From Patiria pectinifera (Eukaryota > Echinodermata > Asteroidea > Valvatida > Asterinidae), in the NCBI GenBank assembly GCA_029964075.1, contig CM057148.1, positions 29,567,916 through 29,631,915 on the forward strand: a stretch of DNA of 64,000 nucleotides, in the 5' to 3' direction. The notes below the pieces were generated by a model. That model saw nothing but the letters and a program-made list of their open reading frames with translations, was not told where the DNA came from and searched no databases. A program made the position numbers and the translations under genes. Below are positions 1-11,254 of the stretch, piece by piece; within the stretch, counting starts at the first letter, position 1; each line of letters opens with the position of its first letter.

Positions 1-25
1 CTGCCATGACTGGTTGATGGTGTTC
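1..25 (-). CDS. Exon B, copy 0 (only 5' end in window)
   Basis: The first 25 bases of exon B after the acceptor (GCTGCAG/GAACACC on the minus strand). The rest is beyond position 1. It sits in the right place and phase to follow exon A at 1272-1650. Confidence 0.6.
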
Positions 26-713
26 CTGCAGCAACAATTGGAATTACAAATTAAACAACTGTTTGCACTGTGATTTGCTAGACTTGAACAGCATTCTACT
101 ATATAGGATTAACGCACATTTTAGGAAAAATGAAGCACCAATCCATACTGTTCTCAAATATTAGATTCATGGGCATCTATATTAGTTATATTTTACAGTT
201 GATGCTGTCCCCCCCCCCCCAAACGGGTGCTTAAAAGTTTCCCAATTCCTATGTTAAGGGGGCTACAAATTTTGGAAATGTTCTCATATAACAAAATTTC
301 GCGGGCCTTCTGGCAGGGGAGGCTACTTTTTAGGGCTGTTTGCAGGCTTTTTTAAAGGCAGGGAAATAGACAAAACTAGTCACCTCTTTTCTCATAATAC
401 AAAAATCTGGTCTTGTTATGAGGGGGCCATTGCCCCAATCTCCCTCCCCCCCCCCAATTCACCCTTATGGACTGGGCAACATACACTGGTGAAAAAAATA
501 GACAGGGAAAACATAGGGACTTGCGAACAGGTTACGGCTACGTCACAATGGCCCTACAAGTAACTCATTGGTTCTAACTTGAGGCAAGTATTCCCATTTT
601 TGCGGAAACTTTGAAAAAAGTTTTTACAGGGACTGCTACATTTTTTTTTTTTTTACCGTGAATGGTCCGTAGGATCAATGGGCCGTAGGACCAATCATTG
701 GGGCGGATTAGCA

Positions 714-782
714 TGAGTAACTCCAGCTGACATGCTCATATTACATGTGAATGAATATGAGCATGTCAGCTGGAGTTACTCA
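714..782. repeat. Perfect hairpin, 29-bp arms, 11-nt loop (copy 0)
   Basis: Left arm 714-742 (tgagtaactccagctgacat...) is exactly complementary to right arm 754-782; the loop is acatgtgaatg. In transcripts from either strand it would form a long perfect stem. Confidence 0.95.
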
Positions 783-1271
783 AGCTAGGGGCAGATCATG
801 TTTTTTCATGCACCCCAAAGATTTCATGAAATATTCCATTTTGAGGATGTGTTCGCATCAAGTCTAAAAACAGATATTTTATTCAGAACCCACAAAGTAA
901 ATAATCATCATTTGACATTTTTCTGATCCACTGGCTTTCCTTCATGTCCCTGGCCTTTATCTTCGTGGTGCTGTCTGTTTTCAGATATCTTAATATTTGA
1001 AAATTTCGATTTTTATTTGGTCAAATGTTAAATATAACAACAAAAAAAGAATTTTGTTCTTCAAATCAGATATTAACTTTAAGGCTCCGACCTATATTTA
1101 AGCGAACATGCAGTGTTAACAACAGGTCATGCAGTAGGCTCAATAGCAAATGTGGTGTAAAGGAAAATTAAAATTGCATTTTTTCTTGTTTGTTCTACCC
1201 AGAGCATCATTGAGCCAAAAGCAGGGTTACCAGGCTTTATATCCTCAATCAATAAGCGTGGACGACCTTAC

Positions 1272-1650
1272 CTGTCCATTTTGACTTTCTTTGTTTCTTG
1301 AATCTTTTCCCAACAAAGGCATCGCACGAAGATCCTCCAGCTGCAGCGTCACGGTCAAGGCCAAACGGGTTCAAACCCCGGTTAATAGTGGGCGAGCACT
1401 TTCGTGCATCTCCGGTGACAGTCCAGGAAACGAAACTATCGAGTGCCGGGAAAGATCCATCGGGATTTGGAACGACAACGGAATCATCGGATCCGTACAG
1501 AAGCAACGACTCTGGGTCAATTTTAAAGATTTTACCTAGCGTTGCGGTATTCAGTTGAGTGCGAGAGATTTTAAGAATTCTTTCATCTCCACCTGTGGAA
1601 ATCATGTACTTCGGGAAGTCGATAAAATCATCGTCACTGTTCGGATCCAT
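1272..1650 (-). CDS. Exon A, copy 0: first coding exon of an unrecognised gene
   Basis: On the minus strand the reading frame opens with ATG at 1650 in a good Kozak context (AAC ATG G). An in-frame TGA lies 12 codons upstream, so this is the likely first coding exon. The open frame begins seven codons earlier at a TTG, which I do not take as the start. The exon ends at 1272 at a consensus donor (CAG/GTAAGG) after 126 codons plus one base (phase 1). The peptide has an acidic N-terminus (MDPNSDDDFIDF), a hydrophobic-patterned middle (about residues 20-65) that could be a small beta-rich domain, and a basic stretch near the end (KRFKKQRKSK) resembling a nuclear localisation signal. I do not recognise the family. 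In this copy the partner exon B lies mostly left of the window. Confidence 0.7.
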
Positions 1651-3119
1651 GTTTGCGTCTGCCACTGCCAAAAACTGAATGTCGTATCACCGCGGATCCG
1701 TATCGCTTAATTTTCTAGACTAGTACATGTATACAATGTCTGGTGAGAACTGAGTTTCCTTTCCCCGGAAATGTCTAGAGCGTGGGATTTGATTTTTTAT
1801 CGGTACACAAAGAATTTCGTAGCTTTGAAGATGCCGCAATGCCTACCACCACAAAACCCGGCCAATGTCCTGGCATCCTTGCTCTGTGGTCCTGGGAAGG
1901 CCTGCGAAAAACTCGTCCCCGATATGCGATGATTTAATACAAGTTCATTTTTTTTTACTATGCTCTCCCTGGACGACGCGTGAATTTCATCTTGAAAGAA
2001 ATAAGCTTGTATGGTTGTTACATTGGGTTGTTGTTTGTTGTTTTGGGTGTTTCTTGGGTTGTTTGCTTGGTGTTTTGTTTTTTGATTGTGTTTTGTGTGT
2101 TTCTTCGACTTTTTTTCTAAATAAAATTGTGCGCGTTTTTCCTCAGCATTACGACCGAGATAAAAACCAACAGTGTGGTGGGTACGAGTGAAAGAAAAAG
2201 AATTACAGGCACCTTGATCTACTAGTTATTCTCCAAGATGAGAAATAGCCTACTTGTCAAACACGTGACGGTTCCAAGGTACTTGTAATTATTGTACATG
2301 CAAGACTGCCCCTCGCTTACGCTCTTCTCGTGTTTGTTCTCAACTGGTAAGAAATGGTATGACCATGGAGCAGTGTTTTATTGCTCCATGGTATTGGTAT
2401 GACATGTCGTATGAATGTGGAGATGTATATTTCAGAGATTTAGTGCTATGCCAGGGGCACAGCAAGGTTGTTTGTGAGTAAAAGCAGTTCCTGAAACATG
2501 TGAAAAGGGCACTCTCACATACCGGTGGAAGGGGGTTAAACACACTGATAAAATAGCACTTGAATGGAAAAGGGCAATCTCTACAAAAACATACACATTG
2601 GAGGAAATCCCCCCTTACGCCCCATGGTACCCCCGAGCCGCATACTAATGTAGAAATGGAGCCAATATTACCAGACAGATTGCAAAAACTCCCGACAATT
2701 TTTAATGCCAAAATGCAACAAAAAGCGCAGGAGAAAAGAGAAGGCATGCCCGGCAGATCCCTAGCGTAGAAGATTCACCCCCGCCCCGGAAAAAATTCAA
2801 CCTGAACCCTTGCCTAAAAGCAGGGTCCGGTCGTGGCTATTATTATACGCATACTATGTCTTGCTGGATATTAATTTTAGAACAACGTAACTTATGAACT
2901 GCATTGATTTGACCTTCCTCTATGGTTGATGCAGAATCCAAGACAAAGTATTCTAAAATTTGGAAGTTTTCTCATTCTTCTTGCAGATTTTAATAATGCC
3001 TTTTCAAATTTACAAACAAAATGTACGGGAGCTTGATCAACCCCTATGAAATTCCTTTGCTGACAGGAGACAAATGAAGTTATGAACATTTAACTTCAAA
3101 CCAAAAGTTTTGCAAGTAG

Positions 3120-3480
3120 CATAGGCCTACGCACAGCAGCATGCAGGGCACGCGAACATTGCGGCACGGCGGCGACTGCCTTTGTGGCGATCGCAAAGCC
3201 GGCATCCTGGGGCGTGGCCGTGGGTAGCCACTGTACTGGCGGGTGCGCGACGATGTACATTTGTACTATACATATTTTTGAGCCAATCAGAAATCTCAAC
3301 ACAAAACTCCCAGTAGCGGGCGGGATTATCCACGGATCCGCCCTCTACTACAGCGGTCATACGTTCGATCGTTCGATGATAGTCAAGTTCTGATTGGCTG
3401 GCAGAAGTCGCACTTAAAGGATGCGCGGTCGAATTCAAAGCAGCTGACTTAAGGCAAACATCGGACGCGCGACGTTCACG
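3120..3480. promoter_or_regulatory. CpG-rich block with inverted CCAAT boxes (copy 0; repeated in each copy)
   Basis: This stretch is visibly richer in GC and CpG than its surroundings. It contains GC boxes (gggcggg), two ggatcc sites and a 12-bp perfect inverted repeat that places CCAAT boxes facing each other (agccaatcagaa 3281-3292; ttctgattggct 3388-3399). It lies about 1.5 kb upstream of exon A on the minus strand, so a promoter or 5' leader is plausible. Open frames through it (for example 3127-3438 minus) are not convincing as protein. Equivalent blocks lie near 7920-8280, 12720-13080, 17540-17905 and 22330-22700. Confidence 0.4.
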
Positions 3481-3488
3481 GTCTGTTG

Positions 3489-3966
3489 AAAGCAGAAAAG
3501 CAAATGGCCATTATTCGGCCGCCTGTACGCCAAATTAAAATCTGCTTTGTCCGGTACCCAAAAAGCAGAAAACAATAATAAGTATTGTCAAACGTTTGAT
3601 CCACTTTTCTGCTTTTCTGAAAAGCAAAAGCAGATGGCCACATTTCGACCACCTAGGTAAAATCTGCTTTTCCGGTATCCAAAAAGCAGAAAAGTAGAAT
3701 GCACAGTTGTTGCCAAAATGTTCAATCCATTTTCTGCTTTTCGGAAAGGAGAAAAGCAGATGGCCACTTTTCGGCCGCCAGCATACGGGGGAAAAGTACA
3801 ATCTGCTTTTCTGGTAGCGGAAAAGCAAAAAAGTAGAAAAATGCATTTTCAGAAAACGTTCAATCTGCGTTTCAGGTAGCAGAAAAGTAGAAAAGTGAAA
3901 AAATGCATGTTACAACAATGTAAAATCTGCTTTTCTGCTACTCTGATAGCAGAAAAGCAGATGGCC
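3489..3966. repeat. Cluster of short hairpins (tctgcttttc / gaaaagcaga), copy 0
   Basis: About eight degenerate units, each an imperfect palindrome pairing tctgcttttc with gaaaagcaga across a short loop such as cggtatccaa, several followed by tggccac.tttcg. Spacing is irregular. The open frames here are by-products of the repeat (FLLFGYRKSRF-like peptides). Confidence 0.85.
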
Positions 3967-4566
3967 ACTTTTCGTCCTCCATACATGTGTTTGAGGCTAC
4001 AGTGTGCCCATTTCGGAGATGTAACAAGTGTTTCTTGGAATGTGTCAGCTGAATGGGGCAAACTCTTTGCTCAAGGCCAGTCCAGATTGTTATTTATTTT
4101 CAACTTTGTATATTTGGTTTCCAAATTCAAGTTCGGAACTTAGAGTGTTTTTCGGTTATTTGAATATTCAGATTTCACTCACAACACTAATTTCTTCAAA
4201 AGCATAAAACGCCAAAATTAATGTTGCCTCACCCCTGAGAGCGGCCACAAAGACTTACATGAAAAAAATAAATATTTTTTGGCTCCCCCAAAAAAGTTTG
4301 GCGCCCCAAAAAAATTTGTTCTGGATCTGCCCTTATTATTATAAAATTACAGCAAAACATAATGCTGTATAATACTTACAAATCCATTAATGTCAACCTG
4401 GAGGTAACTTTGATACATACAAAACATTGTCTAGATTCAAGTTGTGAATTGATTTCTTTGTTTGATTTTTCTTGTGGTTTCATAAAGATTAAATAATTTA
4501 AGAGATGAATGTAAACAGGATTTTCAGGACTTGTAACAAACTGCTTAGTAGATGGTATAGACTAAC

Positions 4567-4821
4567 CTTTGGTAGCAGAGGTGTTTTCTATTTCAAGACC
4601 CTTAGAGTCTAAAAGAGTGACACTCCCTTCACTCTTGCAGTGCTTGAAATGGTCCGACTCTTTGATAAGTAGCCGCTTAATGTCTGTTGTTGATGCCTCC
4701 TCCCCAATCATCAAGGTGCTTGACTTGATTTCTCGCAGTGCCCCATCATCATCCACACTGCAGATAACAATGTTCTTGGTGAACCCAGTCTCTGCACTGC
4801 CATGACTGGTTGATGGTGTTC
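4567..4821 (-). CDS. Exon B, copy 1: internal exon, phase 1-1
   Basis: Minus-strand exon of 255 nt between an acceptor (GTTGCTGCAG/G at 4822) and a donor (ACCAAAG/GTTAGT at 4567). It enters needing two bases to finish a codon and leaves with one base used, so its phase is symmetric. Exon A of the same copy (6072-6450) ends with one base, so A to B joins in frame through a glycine codon. The peptide continues KNIVICSVDDDGALREIKSS, then a TTDIKRLLIKESDHF stretch and EGSVTLLDSKG. This alternation of strands and a helix loosely resembles a ubiquitin-like fold, a weak inference. No family is recognised, and the next exon leftward is not identified. Confidence 0.65.
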
Positions 4822-5512
4822 CTGCAGCAACAATTGGAATTACAAATTAAACAACTGTTTGCACTGTGATTTGCTAGACTTGAACAGCATTCTACTATAT
4901 AGGATTAACGCACATTTTAGGAAAAATGAAGCACCAATCCATACTGTTCTCAAATATTAGATTCATGGGCATCTATATTAGTTATATTTTACAGTTGATG
5001 CTGTCCCCCCCCCCCCCAAACGGGTGCTTAAAAGTTTCCCAATTCCTATGTTAAGGGGGCTACAAATTTTGGAAATGTTCTCATATAACAAAATTTCGCG
5101 GGCCTTCTGGCAGGGGAGGCTACTTTTTAGGGCTGTTTGCAGGCTTTTTTAAAGGCAGGGAAATAGACAAAACTAGTCACCTCTTTTCTCATAATACAAA
5201 AATCTGGTCTTGTTATGAGGGGGCCATTGCCCCAATCTCCCTCCCCCCCCCCCCCAATTCACCCTTATGGACTGGGCAACATACACTGGTGAAAAAATAG
5301 ACAGGGAAAACATAGGGACTTGCGAACAGGTTACGGCTACGTCACAATGGCCCTACAAGTAACTCATTGGTTCTAACTTGAGGCAAGTATTCCCATTTTT
5401 GCGGAAACTTTGAAAAAAGTTTTTACAGGGACTGCTACATTTTTTTTTTTTTTACCGTGAATGGTCCGTAGGATCAATGGGCCGTAGGACCAATCATTGG
5501 GGCGGATTAGCA

Positions 5513-5581
5513 TGAGTAACTCCAGCTGACATGCTCATATTACATGTGAATGAATATGAGCATGTCAGCTGGAGTTACTCA
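5513..5581. repeat. 29-bp-arm hairpin (copy 1)
   Basis: Identical to the copy 0 hairpin. On the minus strand it lies in the A-B intron, about 490 bp past the exon A donor. Confidence 0.95.
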
Positions 5582-6071
5582 AGCTAGGGGCAGATCATGT
5601 TTTTTCATGCACCCCAAAGATTTCATGAAATATTCCATTTTGAGGATGTGTTCGCATCAAGTCTAAAAACAGATATTTTATTCAGAACCCACAAAGTAAA
5701 TAATCATCATTTGACATTTTTCTGATCCACTGGCTTTCCTTCATGTCCCTGGCCTTTATCTTCGTGGTGCTGTCTGTTTTCAGATATCTTAATATTTGAA
5801 AATTTCGATTTTTATTTGGTCAAATGTTAAATATAACAACAAAAAAAGAATTTTGTTCTTCAAATCAGATATTAACTTTAAGGCTCCGACCTATATTTAA
5901 GCGAACATGCAGTGTTAACAACAGGTCATGCAGTAGGCTCAATAGCAAATGTGGTGTAAAGGAAAATTAAAATTGCATTTTTCTTGTTTGTTCTACCCAG
6001 AGCATCATTGAGCCAAAAAAGCAGGGTTACCAGGCTTTATATCCTCAATCAATAAGCGTGGACGACCTTAC

Positions 6072-6450
6072 CTGTCCATTTTGACTTTCTTTGTTTCTTG
6101 AATCTTTTCCCAACAAAGGCATCGCACGAAGATCCTCCAGCTGCAGCGTCACGGTCAAGGCCAAACGGGTTCAAACCCCGGTTAATAGTGGGCGAGCACT
6201 TTCGTGCATCTCCGGTGACAGTCCAGGAAACGAAACTATCGAGTGCCGGGAAAGATCCATCGGGATTTGGAACGACAACGGAATCATCGGATCCGTACAG
6301 AAGCAACGACTCTGGGTCAATTTTAAAGATTTTACCTAGCGTTGCGGTATTCAGTTGAGTGCGAGAGATTTTAAGAATTCTTTCATCTCCACCTGTGGAA
6401 ATCATGTACTTCGGGAAGTCGATAAAATCATCGTCACTGTTCGGATCCAT
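6072..6450 (-). CDS. Exon A, copy 1
   Basis: Same peptide as copy 0 with start ATG at 6450 and donor at 6072/6071. The intron to exon B would be 4822-6071 (1250 bp) with GT..AG ends. This is the cleanest A-B pair fully inside the window. Confidence 0.7.
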
Positions 6451-8291
6451 GTTTGCGTCTGCCACTGCCAAAAACTGAATGTCGTATCACCGCGGATCCG
6501 TATCGCTTAATTTTCTAGACTAGTACATGTATACAATGTCTGGTGAGAACTGAGTTTCCTTTCCCCGGAAATGTCTAGAGCGTGGGATTTGATTTTTTAT
6601 CGGTACACAAAGAATTTCGTAGCTTTGAAGATGCCGCAATGCCTACCACCACAAAACCCGGCCAATGTCCTGGCATCCTTGCTCTGTGGTCCTGGGGAAG
6701 GCCTGCGAAAAACTCGTCCCCGATATGCGATGATTTAATACAAGTTCATTTTTTTTTACTATGCTCTCCCTGGACGACGCGTGAATTTCATCTTGAAAGA
6801 AATAAGCTTGTATGGTTGTTACATTGGGTTGTTGTTTGTTGTTTTGGGTGTTTCTTGGGTTGTTTGCTTGGTGTTTTGTTTTTTGATTGTGTTTTGTGTG
6901 TTTCTTCGACTTTTTTTCTAAATAAAATTGTGCGCGTTTTTCCTCAGCATTACGACCGAGATAAAAACCAACAGTGTGGTGGGTACGAGTGAAAGAAAAA
7001 GAATTACAGGCACCTTGATCTACTAGTTATTCTCCAAGATGAGAAATAGCCTACTTGTCAAACACGTGACGGTTCCAAGGTACTTGTAATTATTGTACAT
7101 GCAAGACTGCGTTGCGCTTACGCTCTTCTCGTGTTTGTTCTCAACTGGTAAGAAATGGTATGACCATGGAGCAGTGTTTTATTGCTCCATGGTATTGGTA
7201 TGACATGTCGTATGAATGTGGAGATGTATATTTCAGAGATTTAGTGCTATGCCAGGGGCACAGCAAGGTTGTTTGTGAGTAAAAGCAGTTCCTGAAACAT
7301 GTGAAAAGGGCACTCTCACATACCGGTGGAAAGTCGTTAAACACACTGATAAAATAGCACTTGAATGGAAAAGGGCAATCTCTACAAAAACATACACATT
7401 GGAGGAAATCCCCCCTTACGCCCCATGGTACCCCCGAGCCGCATACTAATGTAGAAATGGAGCCAATATTACCAGACAGATTGCAAAAACTCCCGACAAT
7501 TTTTTAATGCCAAATGCAACAAAAAGCGCAGGAGAAAAGAGAAGGCATGCCCGGCAGATCCCTAGCGTAGAAGATTCACCCCCGCCCCGGAAAAAATTCA
7601 ACCTGAACCCCTTGCCTAAAAGCAGGGTCCGGTCGTGGCTATTATTATACGCATACTATGTCTTGCTGGATATTAATTTTAGAACAACGTAACTTATGAA
7701 CTGCATTGATTTGACCTTCCTCTATGGTTGATGCAGAATCCAAGACAAAGTATTCTAAAATTTGGAAGTTTTCTCATTCTTCTTGCAGATTTTAATAATG
7801 CCTTTTCAAATTTACAAACAAAAATGTACGGGAGCTTGATCAACCCCTATGAAATTCCTTTGCTGACAGGAGACAAATGAAGTTATGAACATTTAACTTC
7901 AAACCAAAAAGTTTTGCAAGTAGCATAGGCCTACGCACAGCAGCATGCAGGGCACGCGAACATTGCGGCACGGCGGCGACTGCCTTTGTGGCGATCGCAA
8001 AGCCGGCATCCTGGGGCGTGGCCGTGGGTAGCCACTGTACTGGCGGGTGCGCGACGATGTACATTTGTACTATACATATTTTGAGCCGATCAGAAATCTC
8101 AACACAAAACTCCCAGTAGCGGGCGGGATTATCCACGGATCCGCCCTCTACTACAGCGGTCATACGTTCGATCGTTCGATGATAGTCAAGTTCTGATTGG
8201 CTGGCAGAAGTCGCACTTAAAGGATGCGCGGTCGAATTCAAAGCAGCTGACTTAAGGCAAACATCGGACGCGCGACGTTCACGGTCTGTTG

Positions 8292-8766
8292 AAAGCAGAA
8301 AAGCAAATGGCCATTATTCGGCCGCCTGTACGCCAAATTAAAATCTGCTTTGTCCGGTACCCAAAAAGCAGAAAACAATAATAAGTATTGTCAAACGTTT
8401 GATCCACTTTTCTGCTTTTCTGAAAAGCAAAAAGCAGATGGCCACATTTCGACCACCTAGGTAAAATCTGCTTTTCCGGTATCCAAAAAGCAGAAAAGTA
8501 GAATGCACAGTTGTTGCCAAAATGTTCAATCCATTTTCTGCTTTTCGGAAAGGAGAAAAGCAGATGGCCACTTTTCGGCCGCCAGCAAACGGAAGAAAAG
8601 TAAACTCTGCTTTTCTGGTGGCGGAAAAGCAAATAAGTAGAAAAATGCATTTTCAGAAAACGTTCAATCTGCATTTCAGGTAGCAGAAAAGTAGAAAAGT
8701 GAAAAAAATGCATGTTACAACAAGGAAAATCTGCTTTTCTGCTACTCTGATAGCAGAAAAGCAGAT
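8292..8766. repeat. Short-hairpin cluster, copy 1
   Basis: Same cluster; ends 26 bp before the copy junction at 8792. Confidence 0.85.
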
Positions 8767-9385
8767 GGCCACTTTTCGTCCTCCATACATGTGTTTGAGG
8801 CTACAGTGTGCCCATTTCGGAGATGTAACAAGTGTTTCTTGGAATGTGTCAGCTGAATGGGGCAAACTCTTTTGCTCAAGGCCAGTCCAGATTGTTATTT
8901 ATTTTCAACTTTGTATATTTGGTTTCCAAATTCAAGTTCGGAACTTAGAGTGTTTTTCGGTTATTTGAATATTCGGATTTCACTCACAACACTAATTTCT
9001 TCAAAAAGCATAAAAAACGCCAAAATTAATGTTGCCTCACCCCTGAGAGCGGCCACAAAGACTTACATGAAAAAAATAAATATTTTTTGGCTCCCCCCCC
9101 AAAAAAAGTTTGGCGCCCCCCCCCCAAAAAAAATTGGTTCTGGATCTGCCCTTATTATTATAAAATTACAGCAAAACATAATGCTGTATAATACTTACAA
9201 ATCCATTAATGTCAACCTGGAGGTAACTTTGATACATACAAAACATTGTCTAGATTCAAGTTGTGAATTGATTTCTTTGTTTGATTTTTCTTGTGGTTTC
9301 ATAAAGATTAAATAATTTAAGAGATGAATGTAAACAGGATTTTCAGGACTTGTAACAAACTGCTTAGTAGATGGTATAGACTAAC

Positions 9386-9638
9386 CTTTGGTAGCAGAGG
9401 TGTTTTCTATTTCAAGACCCTTAGAGTCTAAAGAGTGACACTCCTTCACTCTTGCAGTGCTTGAAATGGTCCGACTCTTTGATAAGTAGCCGCTTAATGT
9501 CTGTTGTTGATGCCTCCTCCCCAATCATCAAGGTGCTTGACTTGATTTCTCGCAGTGCCCCATCATCATCCACACTGCAGATAACAATGTTCTTGGTGAA
9601 CCCAGTCTCTGCACTGCCATGACTGGTTGATGGTGTTC
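9386..9638 (-). pseudogene. Exon B, copy 2, frameshifted
   Basis: Splice sites match the other copies but the exon is 253 nt rather than 255. One A is missing in the ctaaaagag run (near 9431) and one C in the actccctt run (near 9444). The frame is lost between and after them. Both are homopolymer changes, so a sequencing or assembly error is possible as well as real decay. Confidence 0.65.
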
Positions 9639-10315
9639 CTGCAGCAACAATTGGAATTACAAATTAAACAACTGTTTGCACTGTGATTTGCTAGACTTGA
9701 ACAGCATTCTACTATATAGGATTAACGCACATTTTAGGAAAAATGAAGCACCAATCCATACTGTTCTCAAATATTAGATTCATGGGCATCTATATTAGTT
9801 ATATTTTACAGTTGATGCTGTCCCCCAAACGGGTGCTTAAAAGTTTCCCAATTCCTATGTTAAGGGGCTACAAATTTTGGAAATGTTCTCATATAACAAA
9901 ATTTCATGGGCCTTCTGGCAGGGAGGCTACTTTTTAGGGCTGTTTGCAGGCTTTTTTAAAGGCAGGGAAATAGACAAAACTAGTCACCTCTTTTCTCATA
10001 ATACAAAAAACTGGGCTTTTTATGAGGGGGCCAGTTCCCCCAGATCCCCCCCCCCCCCCCCCAATTCACCCTTATGGACTGGGCAACATACACTGGTGAA
10101 AAAATAGACAGGGAAAACATAGGGACTTGCGAACAGGTTACGGCTACGTCACAATGGCCCTACAAGTAACTCATTGGTTCTAACTTGAGGCAAGTATTCC
10201 CATTTTTGCGGAAACTTTGAAAAAAGTTTTTACAGGGACTGCTACATTTTTTTTTTTACCGTGAATGGTCCGTAGGATCAATGGGCCGTAGGACCAATCA
10301 TTGAGTGGATTAGCA

Positions 10316-10384
10316 TGAGTAACTCCAGCTGACATGCTCATATTACATGTGAATGAATATGAGCATGTCAGCTGGAGTTACTCA
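10316..10384. repeat. 29-bp-arm hairpin (copy 2)
   Basis: Arms and loop unchanged, although the sequence just left of it differs (ttgagtggatt instead of ttggggcggatt). Confidence 0.95.
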
Positions 10385-10875
10385 AGCTAGGGGCAGATCA
10401 TGTTTTTTCATGCACCCCAAAGATTTCATGAAATATTCCATTTTGAGGATGTGTTCGCATCAAGTCTAAAAACAGATATTTTATTCAGAACCCACAAAGT
10501 AAATAATCATCATTTGACATTTTTCTGATCCACTGGCTTTCCTTCATGTCCCTGGCCTTTATCTTCGTGGTGCTGTCTGTTTTCAGATATCTTAATATTT
10601 GAAAATTTCGATTTTTATTTGGTCAAATGTTAAATATAACAACAAAAAAAGAATTTTGTTCTTCAAATCAGATATTAACTTTAAGGCTCCGACCTATATT
10701 TAAGCGAACATGCAGTGTTAACAACAGGTCATGCAGTAGGCTCAATAGCAAATGTGGTGTAAAGGAAAATTAAAATTGCATTTTTTCTTGTTTGTTCTAC
10801 CCAGAGCATCATTGAGCCAAAAAAGCAGGGTTACCAGGCTTTATATCCTCAATCAATAAGCGTGGACGACCTTAC

Positions 10876-11254
10876 CTGTCCATTTTGACTTTCTTTGTTT
10901 CTTGAATCTTTTCCCAACAAAGGCATCGCACGAAGATCCTCCAGCTGCAGCGTCACGGTCAAGGCCAAACGGGTTCAAACCCCGGTTAATAGTGGGCGAG
11001 CACTTTCGTGCATCTCCGGTGACAGTCCAGGAAACGAAACTATCGAGTGCCGGGAAAGATCCATCGGGATTTGGAACGACAACGGAATCATCGGATCCGT
11101 ACAGAAGCAACGACTCTGGGTCAATTTTAAAGATTTTACCTAGCGTTGCGGTATTCAGTTGAGTGCGAGAGATTTTAAGAATTCTTTCATCTCCACCTGT
11201 GGAAATCATGTACTTCGGGAAGTCGATAAAATCATCGTCACTGTTCGGATCCAT
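10876..11254 (-). CDS. Exon A, copy 2
   Basis: Intact, same peptide, ATG at 11254, donor at 10876/10875. Its nearest exon B (9386-9638) is frameshifted, so a transcript from this start would need to skip to another exon B to stay open. Confidence 0.68.

Larger units (their letters stand above)
1..3988. repeat. Array copy 0 (truncated by window edge)
   Basis: Starts inside exon B (only its first 25 bases are present) and includes exon A, the 29-bp-arm hairpin, the CpG/CCAAT block and the short-hairpin cluster. The rest of the copy lies left of the window. Confidence 0.93.
3989..8792. repeat. Array copy 1 (complete, 4804 bp)
   Basis: Both exons are intact here (B 4567-4821, A 6072-6450). The left CCAAT box of the CpG-rich block is mutated (ccgat instead of ccaat near 8084). 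Confidence 0.93.

Noticed and set aside
1651..1671. Exon A start seven codons upstream
   Set aside because: That codon is TTG; the ATG at 1650 has a good Kozak context.
6582..6992. 136-codon plus frame containing a hydrophobic run
   Set aside because: The run comes from a tttgttgttttgggtgttt low-complexity tract; length differs between copies; no domain recognised.
7840..8241. 133-codon minus frame across the CpG-rich block
   Set aside because: It begins with TTG and its C-terminal half changes with single-base indels between copies, so it is not under coding constraint.
8279..8713. Open frames of ~144 codons through the short-hairpin clusters (also 13133-13657, 17898-18332, 22690-23124)
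   Set aside because: The peptide is a low-complexity echo of the palindromic DNA repeat and its length varies with homopolymer changes between copies.
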